A stretch of DNA of 64,000 nt. Origin: Stenogyne calaminthoides. Taxonomy: Eukaryota; Streptophyta; Magnoliopsida; Lamiales; Lamiaceae. Positions 46,892-59,882 of this stretch are shown in pieces. Below the pieces are notes generated by a model. It worked only from the letters and a program-made list of their open reading frames with translations. It searched no databases and was not told the DNA's origin. Numbering within the stretch: position 1 is the first letter of the stretch; each line of letters begins with the position of its first letter. Made by a program: the position numbers and the translations under genes. The stretch is taken from contig JBBCBC010000026.1 in NCBI GenBank assembly GCA_037126765.1, positions 13,814,418 through 13,878,417 of the forward strand. The letters run 5' to 3'.

Positions 46892-48736
46892 TGTTGGGGA
46901 ATAATGTGCACGAATCTATTCGGGATAAATATTTAAATATAATTTAATTCTAACAATTATTACTAGCATGAATTAATCCTATATTAATTCAAATAATAAT
47001 TTAACAACAAATCATGCATATAATCAATTCACGTAAATCCTACGCATGCGGAATTTCTACTAGTTCACGTGAACGTACCTCTTGGAATGATAATGGCCTC
47101 GTTGATTAAACACACCAAAAGAACCTTCCCAAGTATTCCCTTAATCCTTGCTCGACAATCCGGTGGTAGGACACTTGCGAACAATTAACAAAAAGGGAAA
47201 ATAACTTTGTTGCACCACCTTTGTGGATTTGCTAATTTTTTCAGCACATGGAATTGTACTTGGGAATGAAAGAATCATCCCCTATTTATAGATAGGGTGG
47301 TGGTCGAAATTTTAGGGAAAAAACAATGTGGGAAAATCTTTTCTTGATCTCCAAGAAATCTTGAATATATCTCCTATATTCTTTTTCCCATAATTATAAT
47401 ATTCCACAAAAATCCAACCTTATCAAGTTATGGCCAATATTTTCGAAAATTTAGGGCAAGAATCCAAGATTTGGATCTTCTTGAATTTATGAGATATTCT
47501 TGTATTTCAAGAAATACATATCTTCCATAATATCTTTTCAAGAAAATCAAGAAAATCTTTCTTGCCCACTATATTTTAAAATTTTCGAAATCTCTATTAT
47601 GAATAACCAAGTGGGAGATTTCTTGAATTTAATGAGATAATCTTGTATTCCAAGAATACATATCTTCATTCCATAACAAAATTCAAAGAAAATCTTTCTC
47701 CCCTCTTATCCATAATTTTCGAAATAAATAGGAAAAATTAAGCAACAATATTTATTTTATTTTAATCACCTTTTTCAGTTATTGGACTATATGTTGGGCT
47801 ACTCAGGGGGCCTTTAGGAGAATTAAGATTGAACCTTCTAATGGACCTTGAATATCTAATATTGAGCCACAATACTATTCAAGCCCATAAATATTAATTA
47901 ATTCCACTACATAATGAATATTGCACTATCCATCTTAACCCATATTATAATCAATATGGCTCCCGGTTATTATTTCCCGTGTTTAAGATTATCTAGCCTA
48001 TTAATTAATTCAAGCCACTGAAATAGCTTTCCATTAATTAATATCTTTTGTCCTTGGTCAAGGAACGGTTCAACATTATTATCCATACCGGAAACTAATT
48101 CCACTTGCAAGATTTGGTATGATAAAACTTATGAACCTCCCAAGGGGGCAAATCGAACAAGCGTACTTGCACACGATTCTTCGTATTAAATCTTAGCAAT
48201 CACATGTGACTAATAATATTGCCCAAGATAAAAAGTATTGAATCTCATTGATTCGCTACCCATGATAAGTCAAAGCAATAGTTACCAATCCCACGTGATC
48301 CTATTTAAATAACAAAGATTAAGAAATAACGAACCACTGAGGTCTAATTCTTCCTTGTTCAGTTCTGAAGAATTTATCCTCCTGTAGGTCCTATTCAGTG
48401 TATCAGTCATGCACTAGTGTAATCTCTTGGTCAAGACAAGCCAATCTGAGCCTTACACTTCAACCTTTCGCGATGGGTTGTTCATTTCCATCTAGGTCGT
48501 GAATGGCGTACTTTTAGTTACAAGGGACTGTTAATTTAATCTTCTGTGATCTGGTATCACTAAATTAACTACAATGTAACACATACGACTTATTGAACAG
48601 TTATGCAGTAAATATATGTAACATTCGATAATATTTAAAGCATCAGTGATAAACAATTTATTTCAGTAAATAAGTCCGAAATTCCATTTTGATTATACAA
48701 AAAGTAAAAAGCATACTTTCTAGTATAATCCCAACA
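46892..48736 (-). repeat. E2: chimeric LTR of family E
   Basis: A 1,845-bp LTR with mismatched flanks: GTAAC on the left (46887-46891) and ATTTCC on the right (48737-48742). Its left part matches E3 almost base for base; its right part matches E1. The switch lies between 47463 and 47533: base 47462 is E3-like and base 47534 is E1-like. This is the product expected of recombination between the two LTR sites. TATA box at 47283-47290. Confidence 0.9.
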
Positions 48737-50915
48737 ATTTCCTTGGTTCTTGGTTAGCATGGATCTGTTCTGAGAGTAGCATGCAGTGTTGATAGCTTCA
48801 GCCCAAAATCTCTTAGGAATATCAGCTTCAGCAATCATTGTCCTTGCAGCTTCTTTCAGAGTCCTATTTCTTCTTTCAGCAACACCATTCTGTTGTGGGG
48901 TCCTTGCAGCTGATGTTTCATGAGCTATTCCATTTGCTGCACAATAATCAGATATGATATGATTGATAAACTCAGTTCCTTTATCTGATCTGATTTTGAC
49001 CACACTCAGATTCTTTTCAGTACTGGGCCTTTTCAGTAGTTCAGGCAGTTTTGTCTGAGTCACTTTCTTACTGAGTAAGAATATGACCCATGTGTATCTA
49101 GAGTAGTCATCAACTACCACAAGTGTGTATTTTCTGCCATTAGTGCTCACAGGTGTTACTGGACCAATGAGATCCATATGTAACAGTTGTTGTATTATAG
49201 CAGTAGAAACATCTACTTTACTTTTGAAAGATGCTCTGATTTGTTTTCCTTTCTGACAAGCATCACATACATGATCTTTACTAAAAACTTCATTGGGTAA
49301 CCCCCTCACAAGTGCTAATCTTGCAAGTTTGTTCAAGGTTTTGAAGTTTAAGTGACTCATTCTTTTGTGCCAAAACCAACTGGTATCAGTGGAACTTTTT
49401 GCAACCAAACATGTATCTTTAGGAGTTGAACTCCAATCAGCAAGATACACATTTCCTTTTCTAGTACCAGTCAGTAGAATTTTCTGTGAAGTATTGTCTT
49501 TTACATAACATAAGTTCTTTGAGAACTCAACACTGAATCCTTTGTCACAGAATTGACTGATAGAAAGCAAGTTATGCTTTAGACCAGACACATATGAAAC
49601 ACCATGGATATGAACAGAGTCAACTTCAAGAGTTCCATATCCTTCAGTTTGTCCTTTGGAATTGTCTCCAAATGTGATCTGAGGGCCTTTTTGCTCAACA
49701 TAGTCGTGATTAGTTGCTTATATCCTATCATATGTCTTGAACATCCACTGTCCAGATACCATACACAAGGAGCCAATTCATTTCCACTCATCGTCTTATG
49801 TTGTTTTCATTATTTCGATGTCCTTTTCCTTCACCTGAAAAATAGATCAGTTCTTAGGTACCCATTTGGTGTAGGGTCCTACCAGGTTAGCTGTACCTTT
49901 TGGAACCCAAATCTGCCTAACAACTCTAATTACTTTAGATTGGCTGATTTGTCTCCCATAAACATCTACATACACATTCACCACCCTAGGTGCCTTGACA
50001 GTATCCTGTGTATGAGTGTCAGTCTTAGCATGAACATGAGTCTTAGAGTTCTTCTTGGGTTCAGGCCTTTTGTTCAAATGCCTTAGCTTTTTGTGCGGTG
50101 GTCTCTGTCTCTGTGACTTGGGTTAGAAACCTTTACCCTTAGGCAAGTGGGGTTTGGGTTACTGTCTTGAAATTGGGGTCTTTTCGAATCAGAGGACTTG
50201 GTCTTTTTCGGTTGAGAATATCTCTGTTGAGTGTTTCTCTTACGAAAATTCCTCCGATGGTTCAATCTTGATCTCTTTAGGTTAGTATTCTTAGCCCGAG
50301 GGCTTTGGAAATCTTGGCTCGAAGATTTCCCTTGAGTGTTCAGTTTTTCTAGCCTTTTCCCGAGGTCTCGGGCTTTCTTCCCGAACCTTCGCTTTTTCTC
50401 AAACCATAGGTCCTTTACCCTTGTCTAAAACTCCGGCGCTTCTTGAAGAAGAAGATTAGATGCCACCGGTTTAACAAAGACGATCTTGGTGCTACTAGAA
50501 GCGAAGATTCAAAGACCTTGTGTGAGGTTCCCCGAATGTATCCCAATCCAAATTTTTATAATTACTGGTCTTTGATAACTCAATTTAATCTATCACTTTA
50601 GATGCGAAATTCAATAGAGCTAACTTTTCTCTGCGCACTATCCTCACATTTCTTTAGAGTTTCATGCTTCTCAAAGAGGTCATTGAACTTCGATTACGAT
50701 AAAATTTGAATCTCTTTAGTGGATTTCTCTAATTTTCCATTCAAGAGCTCTATCACCTTCTCTTTTTTTTTTCGAGAGTTGTACTTTCGAACATCTAGTT
50801 CATCGAAGTTCCCATCAATTGAGAAGTGATCTCAAAGCATTTTTAGAGTCTTTCCACTTGATTCTCGTGATCGATTCCTTGTTACGCTCTTGAGTTTCAA
50901 AGGCGCTTCTTGTAA
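48737..50915 (-). pseudogene. gag-pol: Element D gag-end/protease/integrase segment, copy 2
   Basis: A duplicate of 44701-46891. The integrase core is open here (48740-49591) and shows all parts: HKRMSH...CDACQKG, MDLIGPV, RSDKGTEF, and QQNGVAERRNRT with the catalytic glutamate. Protease (WYLDSGCSRHMIG, 49700-49790) is followed by a one-base frame break. From 50083 to 50915 the sequence matches copy 1 only loosely, with changes concentrated at CAG/CTG positions. Confidence 0.9.
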
Positions 50916-50916
50916 A

Positions 50917-52516
50917 TCATGGGGAATAATGTGCATGAATCTATTCGGGATAAATATTTAAATATAATTTAATTCTAACAATTATTACTAGCATGAATTA
51001 ATCCTATATTAATTCAAATAATAATTTAACAACAAATCATGCATATAATCAATTCACGTAAATCCTACGCATGCGGAATTTCTACTAGTTCACGTGAACG
51101 TACCTCTTGGAATGATAATGGCCTCGTTGATTAAACACACCAAAAGAACCTTCCCAAGTATTCCCTTAATCCTTGCTCGACAATCCGGTGGTAGGACACT
51201 TGCGAACAATTAACAAAAAGGGAAAATAACTTTGTTGCACCACCTTTGTGGATTTGCTAATTTTTTCAGCACATGGAATTGTACTTGGGAATGAAAGAAT
51301 CATCCCCTATTTATAGATAGGGTGGTGGTCGAAATTTTAGGGAAAAAACAATGTGGGAAAATCTTTTCTTGATCTCCAAGAAATCTTGAATATATCTCCT
51401 ATATTCTTTTTCCCATAATTATAATATTCCACAAAAATCCAACCTTATCAAGTTATGGCCAATATTTTCGAAAATTTAGGGCAAGAATCCAAGATTTGGA
51501 TCTTCTTGAATTTATGAGATATTCTTGTATTTCAAGAAATACATATCTTCCATAATATTTTTTCAAGAAAATCAAGAAAATCTTTATTTCCCTTAATTAT
51601 CAAAAATTTCGAAATATCAAGTATGAATAACCAAGTGGAAGATTTCTTGAATTTAATGAGATAATCTTGTATTCCAAGAATATTAATTAATCCCACTACA
51701 TAATTAATATTGCACTATCCATCTTAACCCATATTCCAGTCAATATGGCTCCCGGTTATTATTTCCCGTATTTAAGATTATCTAGCACATTAATTAATTC
51801 AAGCCACTTAAATAGCTTTCCATTAATTAATATCTTTTGTCCTTGGTTAAGGAACGATTCAACATTATTATCCATACCGGAAACTAGTTCCACTTGCGAG
51901 ATTTGGTATGATAAATCTTATGAACCTCCCAAGGGGGCAAATCGAACAAGCGTACACGATTCTTCGTATTAAATCTTAGCAATCACATGTGATCAATAAT
52001 ATTGCCCAAGATAAAAAAGTATTGAATCTCGTTGATTCTCTACCCATGATAAGTCAAAGCAATAGTTACCAACCACACGTGATCCTATTTAAGGAACGAA
52101 GATTAAGAAATAACGAACCACTGAGGTCTAATTCTTCCTTGTTCAGTTCTGAAGAATTTGTCCTCCTGTAGGTCCTATTCAGTGCATCAGTCGTGCACTA
52201 GTGTAATCTCTTGGTCAAGACAAGCCAATCCGAGCCTTACACTTCAACCTTTCACGATGGATTGTTCATTTCCATCTAGGTCGTGAATGGTGTACTTTTA
52301 GTTACAAGGGATTGTTAATTTAATCTTCTGTGATCTGGTATCACTAAATTAACTACAATGTAACACGTATATTTATTGAACAGTTATGCAGTAAATATAT
52401 GTAACATTCGATAATATTTAAAGCATCAGTGATAAACAATTTATTTCAGTAAATAAGTCCAAAATTCAGTTTTGATTATACAAAGTAAAAGCATACTTTC
52501 CAGTATAATCCCAACA
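50917..52516 (-). repeat. E3: 3' LTR of element E
   Basis: Ends in CCCAACA next to the purine tract. Relative to E4 it lacks about 233 bp, joined at an AATA microhomology near 51682. TATA box at 51308-51315. The first few bases (TGT) are altered. Confidence 0.85.
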
Positions 52517-52531
52517 ATCTCCCACTTATAC
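52517..52531 (-). other. Polypurine tract of element E
   Basis: AAGTGGGAGAT on the reverse strand, touching the LTR start; the form common in TNT1-type copia elements. Confidence 0.7.
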
Positions 52532-52633
52532 TCAAAGTCTGCTTTTAAGTATACTACAACATGTCTCGTGTAGTTCCTAATACGTGACATCTAATGTCAC
52601 CTACACGAACCTAATAATTTCTCCCACTTATAC

Positions 52634-55600
52634 TCAAAGCAGATTGGCAACGGTCTTAACACCCATTCCTTCCACATGTCTCTTGAATGTATTCAGAGGC
52701 AGACCCTTTGTGAATGGATCTGCTAGGTTGTCTTCTGACGCTATCTTTGCCACATTTATATCTCCTCTCTTAACGATATCTCGTATAAGATGATATTTCC
52801 TTTCAATGTGTTTGCTGGCTTTGTGGGCTCTTGGTTCCCTTGAATTTGCAACTGCTCCGACATTGTCACAATAAACAGTGATTCTGCTGGGCAAATTTGG
52901 AACTACATTCAAGTCCACTAGGAAGTTCTTGAGCCATACCGCTTCTTTCGCTGCCTCGCAAGCAGCTACATATTCGGCTTCCATGGTAGAATCTACGACG
53001 CATTTCTGCTTGACGCTTCTCCATGTCACGGCTCCTCGCCCCATGTAAAACACACTACCGGAGGTAGATTTTCTAGAGTCTATGTCTGATTGGAAATCCG
53101 AGTCCGTGTAGCCGATGGAGATTAGACTATCTGACTGATAAATTAACATTCTATTCCGAGTTCTTTTCAGATACTTCAGAATGTTTTTAACTGCCGTCCA
53201 ATGTTCTTTCCCCGGGTTACTTTGATATCTTGCCACCATGCCAACGACAAAGTAGATATCCGATCTCGTACATAGCATTGCATACATAAGGCTTCCGACT
53301 TCCGAAGCATATGGAATGCCTCTCATGTCATCTATCTCCTTTTGTGTCTTAGGGCACATTTTCTTGGATAGATGGATTCCATGTCTGAAAGGTATGAAGT
53401 CTTTCTTTGAATCCTGCATGCTGAATCGTTTCAAGACAGTGTCTATGTATGAAGCTTGCGATAAGCCTATCATCCTTTTCTTGCGATCTCAAGTGATCTT
53501 GATCCCAAGGATGTGTGCGGCTTCCCCTAAGTCCTTCATATCAAACTGTTTTGAAAGCCTGCCCTTACGTCTGATAACACCTTTACATCATTCCCGATGA
53601 TCAGAATGTCGTCTACGTATAGTACTAAGAATACCAATGCAGTTCCGACACGCTTTTTGTACACACGACTTTTGAACTCGTTTTGATCAAACCCATAAGA
53701 CTTTATAACATGATCAAAACATTGGTTCCAAGCTCTGGATGCCTGTTTGAGTCCGTATATGGACTTCATGAGCTTACAAACTAGGTGTTCTTGGCCTTTT
53801 CCAATGAAGCCTTGGGGTTGTTGCATATAGATCTCTTCATCAAGACTTCCGTTAAGGAAAGCTGTCTTGACATCCATTTGCCAGATTTCAAAGTCGAGAT
53901 GCGCAGTAATCGATAAGAGAATTTGGATGGACTTGAGCATGGCTACAAGCGAAAAAGTTTCCTCATAATCGATCCATTCTTTCTGAGTATAACCTTTCGC
54001 CACGAGTCTTGCCTTGAAGGTTTCCACCTTCCCGTTCGGTCCTCTTTTTCTCTTATACACCCACTTGCAACCAATGGGTTTGACCCCATTAAGTGGTTCG
54101 ACTAGCTCCCACACTCTGTTATGATACATAGAACCCATTTCGGCTTTCATTGCTGTTTGCTAAGAAACTGCATCCTTGTCTTAGATTGCCTCGTCATATG
54201 TCCATGGGTCTGATTTGTCTTGACCGGGAATCAAGTCCGAGGACTCTCCTATTCCCATGAATCTCTCGGGCTGTTTCACAACCCTCCCACTACGACGACG
54301 TTCCGGTTGTGTAAGTGTGTCATTTGGTATGTCATCTTATATAGTTGGCATTGAGGTTAGCCCCCTTGGCTCATTTAAGGTAATCTCACATCTGGGTCTT
54401 CTTTCGTTCATATAGTCTTCTTCCAAAAATCTAAAGTGGGTGTTTATTACCACCTTTTGATTTTCGGGACCATAGAACATACACCCTTTTGGTCCCTCGG
54501 GGTATCCCACAAACAACCTTAATTCTGAATGAGGATCCAATTTACCGGCTTCCTTGTCCAACACGTAGGCCGGACACCCCCAAATCTTCATGTGTCTCGG
54601 GATCGGGCTTGCCCCCGGCCCACAATTCTTTGGGAGTTTTTGGAACCGATTTGGAGGGCACCAAGTTCAGAATGTAGGCTGCTGTTTCCAAGGTATGACC
54701 CCAGAACGACTTGGGAAGATCCGCATAACTCATCATAGATCTAACCATTTCCAAAAGAGTTCTGTTTCTTCGCTCTGCAACCCTGTTTTGTTGAGGGGTT
54801 CCGGGTGTAGTTAGTCGATGCAATCCTTCATCGATACAAGTAGTTCAAAAACTCATCATTTGAGGTATTCGCCTCCATGATTGGATCGTAGAGACTTGAT
54901 ACATTTTTCCTATGATTCTCTGCTTGAGCCTTAAATTCTTTGAATTTCTCAAAGGTCTCAGATTTATGCTTCATAAGGAAAATATAAACGCATTCTTAAG
55001 TAATCATCAATAAAAGTGACGAAATACTCATAACCTCCTCTTGATTTGGTTGACATTGGACCACATACATCTGTGTGAACGATTTCTAACACTTCTTTGG
55101 CTCTATTCCCCTTGGCTCCAAATGTCATCTTGGTCATTTTACCCTCCAAACATGATTCGCGGTTGGAATTGGTTCAACTTGGAGAAACTCCAAAGAACCG
55201 CCTTTCACCAACCTTTGGATCCTCTTTGGATTATATGTCCCAATCTTAGATGCCATAGAAGTGTCTCGTTCACGTCGATGAACGTTTTCTTTTCTCGGAA
55301 AAAAGTTGATGTGTTATAGGATGCATTTAAGTGAGTGGTGTGCACAGATTAATTGTATAGAGATTATTCGACAACGTTCCATGACAGATAAATTTATCAA
55401 AAAGATAAATGGTAACAACTTTATTAAAAGTAACCGAATATCCATCAAGAAAAAGTTTAGAAACTGAAATTAAATTCTTTCTAAAATTTGGAACGTAAAG
55501 AACATCTCTTAAAATTAAAACTCTGTCTTCAAAAGACAGGTGCACTTCTCCCACTGCTTCAGCTGCCACTCTCGTAGCATTGCCCAGTGTGATGAGGATC

Positions 55601-55740
55601 TCACTCTCCCTAAGTTGCCGGGTCCGCTTGAACCCCTGTAAAGTGAAACAAACATGATCAGTGGACCCCGTATCCACTACCCATAAATGGGAGGCATACG
55701 CCGCTAAACAAGTTTCAACAACTAGTGCGTGAGAATTACC
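52634..55740 (-). pseudogene. pol: Element E pol (protease, integrase, RT, RNase H)
   Basis: Nearly complete but interrupted. Protease: VDTGSTDHVC (about 55650-55680). Integrase: HLRLGH zinc-domain start (about 55230), VHTDVCGPM and YFVTFIDDY (54964-55149), TPGTPQQN...VAERRNRTLLEM (54750-54823). RT: WVYKRKRGPNGK, ARLVAKGYTQ, MDVKTAFLNGSLDEEIYMQQ, SIYGLKQASRAWN, LYVDDILIIGND (53536-54150). RNase H: YTDSDFQSDIDSRKSTSGSV, TMEAEYVAACEAAKEA, YCDNVGAVANSREP, DPFTKGLP, with the stop at 52634. Shifts occur near 55200, 54850-54960, 54540, 54160-54330 and 53500; the GLPF-like region is mostly intact. It is a different branch from A-D. Confidence 0.9.
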
Positions 55741-55741
55741 T

Positions 55742-56577
55742 TTCTTTCAATTCCTTTTGGGTTTGGAACAGGCTGACCTCCAATGTCCCTTTTCACCGCA
55801 GTTGAAGCACTTCCCCTTAGCTGGCTTACTCACTGCTCTACCCTTCTTCACCTTTTATTTGCCATTGGCAACACTTGAGTTCACTTGCTTGTGGTTTTTG
55901 TCCTTTTTCTTGTTCTTACCACCCCTTGGCCTAGAAGAAGAAGAAGGTCCATTTGCCACCAAGGCTTGGCTCTTTTGCCCCAATATTGCCTCTGCCGAGA
56001 CTAAAGCTTGCAATAGATCAGGCATCGAGAACTTCTGATTATTCATCTGGTAGTTCAGCCTGAACTATTCAAAACTTTTCGGCAGAGAGTGGAGCACGAA
56101 ATCTATTTGGGTCTCGATGTCATATTCAGTGTCAAGTACCTCAAGTTTGTTAAGGTGAGCCATCATTTGGAGAACGTGCTCCCTTATGGGCATTCCCTCC
56201 ACCATTTTCATAGAGAGCAAGTCCCTCATGGTGATCTGACGAGCAACACGGTTCTGATGTTGAAACATCTCTTTAAGACTAGTCATGATGTCTGCAGCGG
56301 TCTCAACATTCTGGTGTTGGTGTTGCAACAGATCTGACATAGAAGCCAAGATGGTACACTTTGCCATTTCATTGGAACGCTCCCAGTCAGCATACTCTTT
56401 CTTAACCGTTTTAGTTGACTCATCTTTTGACTTTTCTGGTTTAGGTGTAGTGAGAACCCAGTTATGGCTTTGTGCAGTGAGGACAATAGTAAGTTTACGA
56501 TTCCAATCAACGAAGTTTTAACCAGTAAGCAAATTGTCTTTAAGTATATTGAATAGTGGATTAAAAGGTTGCGACAT
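55742..56577 (-). pseudogene. gag: Element E gag
   Basis: Start ATG at 56575-56577 (MSQPFNPLFNILKDNLLTG), an immediate in-frame TAA where relatives have a codon before NFVDWNRKL, then the capsid-like region (56065-56367; MSDLLQHQHQN, MRDLLSMKMVEGMPIREHV). It ends with a complete CCHC zinc knuckle near 55765-55810 (CFNCGEKGHWRSAC), which binds element RNA. A stop after CSKPKRN separates it from protease. Confidence 0.85.
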
Positions 56578-58110
56578 GATGAACTGAAATAAACAATAAT
56601 ATGCATAAGCACAAATATATCACAAGGTTCGATCACATGCATCATATTAAAATCTCAAAAAAATATGAACATGCATCAGCCAACATCTCAAAACAGTTTA
56701 AATAAGCCACGTGGGGTGGGTCATTATTTAAACACATTTAAGCAGGTTACAAACAAGAACAATTATTAAACCTTTAATATCTAGATTAATAGTTGGCTCC
56801 CACTTGACCAATATAAAATTGACAGGGACTTCGGGGAAGTATATGCATATCAATTTTATACCTAAGTAATAACCATGATTAAATACAGAATCATTATTTA
56901 AACTTTGAACGAGCCTCGTGGGGAGGGTCATCGTCGCCACTAGTAATAATCCACAATCATCCATTTGGAATCCATTCATGTGAAAGCTAACTTTTGACCG
57001 TCCCGTGGGGGGAATTTCTCCAAAAGAATTCACAAATAAATAAATCATGGAGGTCAAAATTAATTTAATTTTATTTTCTGGAATAAAATTGTCAATTAAT
57101 TATTTAAACATACTTAGTAATTTTTGAAGGTGAGATTTTTCATTGGGCAACTCTCATGCAAACACATTTAAACAAATTAAATAAAGCACAAGAAAACACA
57201 ATAATAAATCAAGCAAAGCGGAAAAATAAATATATTGGGCACAAATTATCCAATTGTCATGGTTTGATTTTTCTTAGCTTGATTTTGAAGAAATGCCGTC
57301 TTGAATTTCTCCCACTCGATCGTCTCGAAAAGTACTCCATCTCGAAACGCCACGCCAAGTAGCTCACCAATGATGGATGCCAAGATCCCGTCCGCCCACT
57401 TGCCAAGTCACTCGGTGGCTCGGCCAGAGTCTCGGCCCGCCTCGGCGCCTGACTCGTGATAGAAGCCGGGCCGCCCAAATCGGCCTCAGCGAGGGGGTTC
57501 AGCGGCAGCAGCGCGTCACTGCCGCCTTATCGCCCGAAAGGCCGCCGCAACCCACTCGGAACTTCTTCCGGCGTCCCCTCGCGCCCATGGACCTTCGTCC
57601 GTCGGCCGTCCCCTTGGCGCCGGCACCCGTCGCTTTCGCCCCGCTTCGTGTGTCGGCGACGACCCTCGTCTTGCCTTCGGCCGCAGCCCTGCTCCCATGC
57701 CGCATGCGTACATGCATGCATGCGTTAGGTAGCGTGCCTCCTCCCTTGCGTTTACGTGGCGCCGCCGCCCCCGGATTACGGATCTTATCCTTTAATTCTT
57801 CGTCTCCGCCTCCGTTTCCGATCCGGTTACAATTTATTTTTTAAAAAATAAATAAACCTAGATCTAGACTAGTCATTACATTGATCAAATCAAACAAATC
57901 CTAATCTACTCGTGGATTTTCTCACGAGGCAAAACGAATCCGAACGAATCGAATAAAAATCCACAATTTATATGCATGCATAAATAAACACATTAAATTC
58001 CATGACAATTGGATACCTGCAAAAAAGATCTAGCAATTCTACTATCCAATTTCAAATTTAATGAAAACGAATTAAATTACAATTTAAAAAATTCAGAGCC
58101 CGAAACCGAG
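56578..58110 (-). other. Leader of element E with a GC-rich island
   Basis: A 1.5-kb untranslated leader between primer site and gag. Positions 57290-57840 are conspicuously GC-rich within AT-rich surroundings; open frames exist on both strands and in several registers (e.g. 57377-57844), none with a recognisable family, which is typical of GC-rich non-coding DNA. Short CGTGGGG motifs recur at 56708, 56914 and 57004. A captured host fragment is possible. Confidence 0.6.
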
Positions 58111-58122
58111 GCTCTGATACCA
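58111..58122 (-). other. Primer-binding site of element E
   Basis: TGGTATCAGAGC on the reverse strand, two bases inside the 5' LTR; complementary to the 3' end of plant initiator tRNA-Met. Confidence 0.9.
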
Positions 58123-58124
58123 GT

Positions 58125-59882
58125 TGTTGGGGAATAATGTGCACGGATCTATTCGAGATAAATATTTAAATACAAATTTAATTCTAACAATTATTACTAG
58201 CATGAATTAATCCTATATTAATTCAAATAATAATTTAACAACAAATCATGCATATAATCAATTCACGTAAATCCTACGCATGCGGAATTTCTACGAGTTC
58301 ACGTGAACGTACCTCTTGGAATGGTAATGGCCTCGTTGATTAAACACACTAAAAGAACCTTCCCAAGTATTCCCTTAATCCTTGCTCGCAATCCGGTGGT
58401 AGGACACTTGCGAACAATTAACAAAAAGGGAAAATAACTTTGTTGCACCACCTTTATGGATTTGCTAATTTTTCCAGCACATGGAATTGTACTTGTGAAT
58501 GAAAGAATCATCCCCTATTTATAGACAGGGTGGTGGTCGAAATTTTAGGGAAAAAACAATATGGGAAAATCTTTTCTTGATCTCCAAGAAATCTTGAATA
58601 TATCTCCTATATTCTTTTTCCCATAATTATAATATTCCACAAAAATCTCACCTTATCAAGTTATGGCCAATATTTTTGAAAATTTAGGGCAAGAATCCAA
58701 GATTTGGATCTTCTTGAATTTATGAGATATTCTTGTATTTCAAGAAATACATATCTTCCATAATATTTTTTCAAGAAAATCAAGAAAATCTTTCATTCCC
58801 TTAATTATCAAAAATTTCGAAATATCAAGTATGAATAACCAAGTGGGAGATTTCTTGAATTTAATGAGATAATCTTGTATTCCAAGAATACATATCTTCA
58901 TTCCATAACAAAATTCAAAGAAAATCTTTCTCCCCTTTTATCCATAAATTTCGAAAATTATGAGGAAAAATAAGCAACAAATTTATTTTATTTTAAACAC
59001 CTTTTTTTCAGTTATTGGACTTTATGTTGGGCTACTTGGGGGGCCTTTAGGAGAATTAAGATTAGACCTTCCAATGGATCTTGAATTATCAATATTGAGC
59101 CACAATATTATTCAAGCCCATAAATATTAATTAATCTCACTACATAATTAATATTGCACTATCCATCTTAACCCATATTCCAGTCAATATGGCTCCCGGT
59201 TATTATTTTCCGTATTTAAGATTATCTAGCACATTAATTAATTCAAGCCACTGAAATAGCTTTCCATTAATTAATATCTTTTGTCCTTGGTTAAGGAACG
59301 GTTCAACATTATTATCCATACCGGAAACTAGTTCCACTTGCGAGATTTGGTATGATAAATCTTATGAACCTCCCAAGGGGGCAAATCGAACAAGCGTACT
59401 TGCACACGATTCTCCGTATTAAATCTTAGCAATCACATGTGACCAATAATATTACCCAAGATAAAAAGTATTGAATCTCGTTGATTCTCAACCCATGATA
59501 AGTCAAAGCAATAGTTACCAACCACACGTGATCCTATTTAAGGAACGAAGATTAAGAAATAACGAACCACTGAGGTCTAATTCTTCCTTGTTCAGTTCTG
59601 AAGAATTTGTCCTCCTGTAGGTCCTATTCAATGCATCAGTTGTGCACTAGTGTAATCTCTTGGTCAAGACAAGCCAATCCGAGCCTTACACTTCAACCTT
59701 TCACGATGGATTGTTCATTTCCATCTAGGTCGTGAATGGTGTACTTTTAGTTACAAGGGATTGTTAATTTAATCTTCTGTGATCTGGTATCACTAAATTA
59801 ACTACAATGTAACACGTACTATTTATTAAACAGTTATGCAGTAAATATATGTAAAAGCATACTTTCCAGTATAATCCCAACA
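58125..59882 (-). repeat. E4: 5' LTR of element E
   Basis: TGTTGGGGAATAATG to ATAATCCCAACA, 1,758 bp, followed by the GTAAC duplication. TATA box (reverse) at 58516-58523. About 100 bp present in E1-E3 is missing near 59852, joined at a GTAA microhomology. Confidence 0.9.

Larger units (their letters stand above)
50917..59882 (-). mobile_element. Element E: complete Ty1/copia retrotransposon inserted in D
   Basis: LTRs E3 (50917-52516) and E4 (58125-59882), tRNA-Met primer site, gag, protease, integrase, RT and RNase H in order on the reverse strand. The duplication is GTAAC on the right (59883-59887); on the left the site reads GTAAATCA, a garbled GTAAC plus LTR start, while the clean GTAAC copy stands left of E2. 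It sits between the gag and coiled-coil parts of D. The exact lineage was not assigned. Confidence 0.9.

Noticed and set aside
57377..57844. 155-codon + strand frame and several overlapping frames in the GC-rich leader of E
   Set aside because: Open frames occur in many registers on both strands, as expected by chance in GC-rich DNA; no motif, start context or homology is recognisable.
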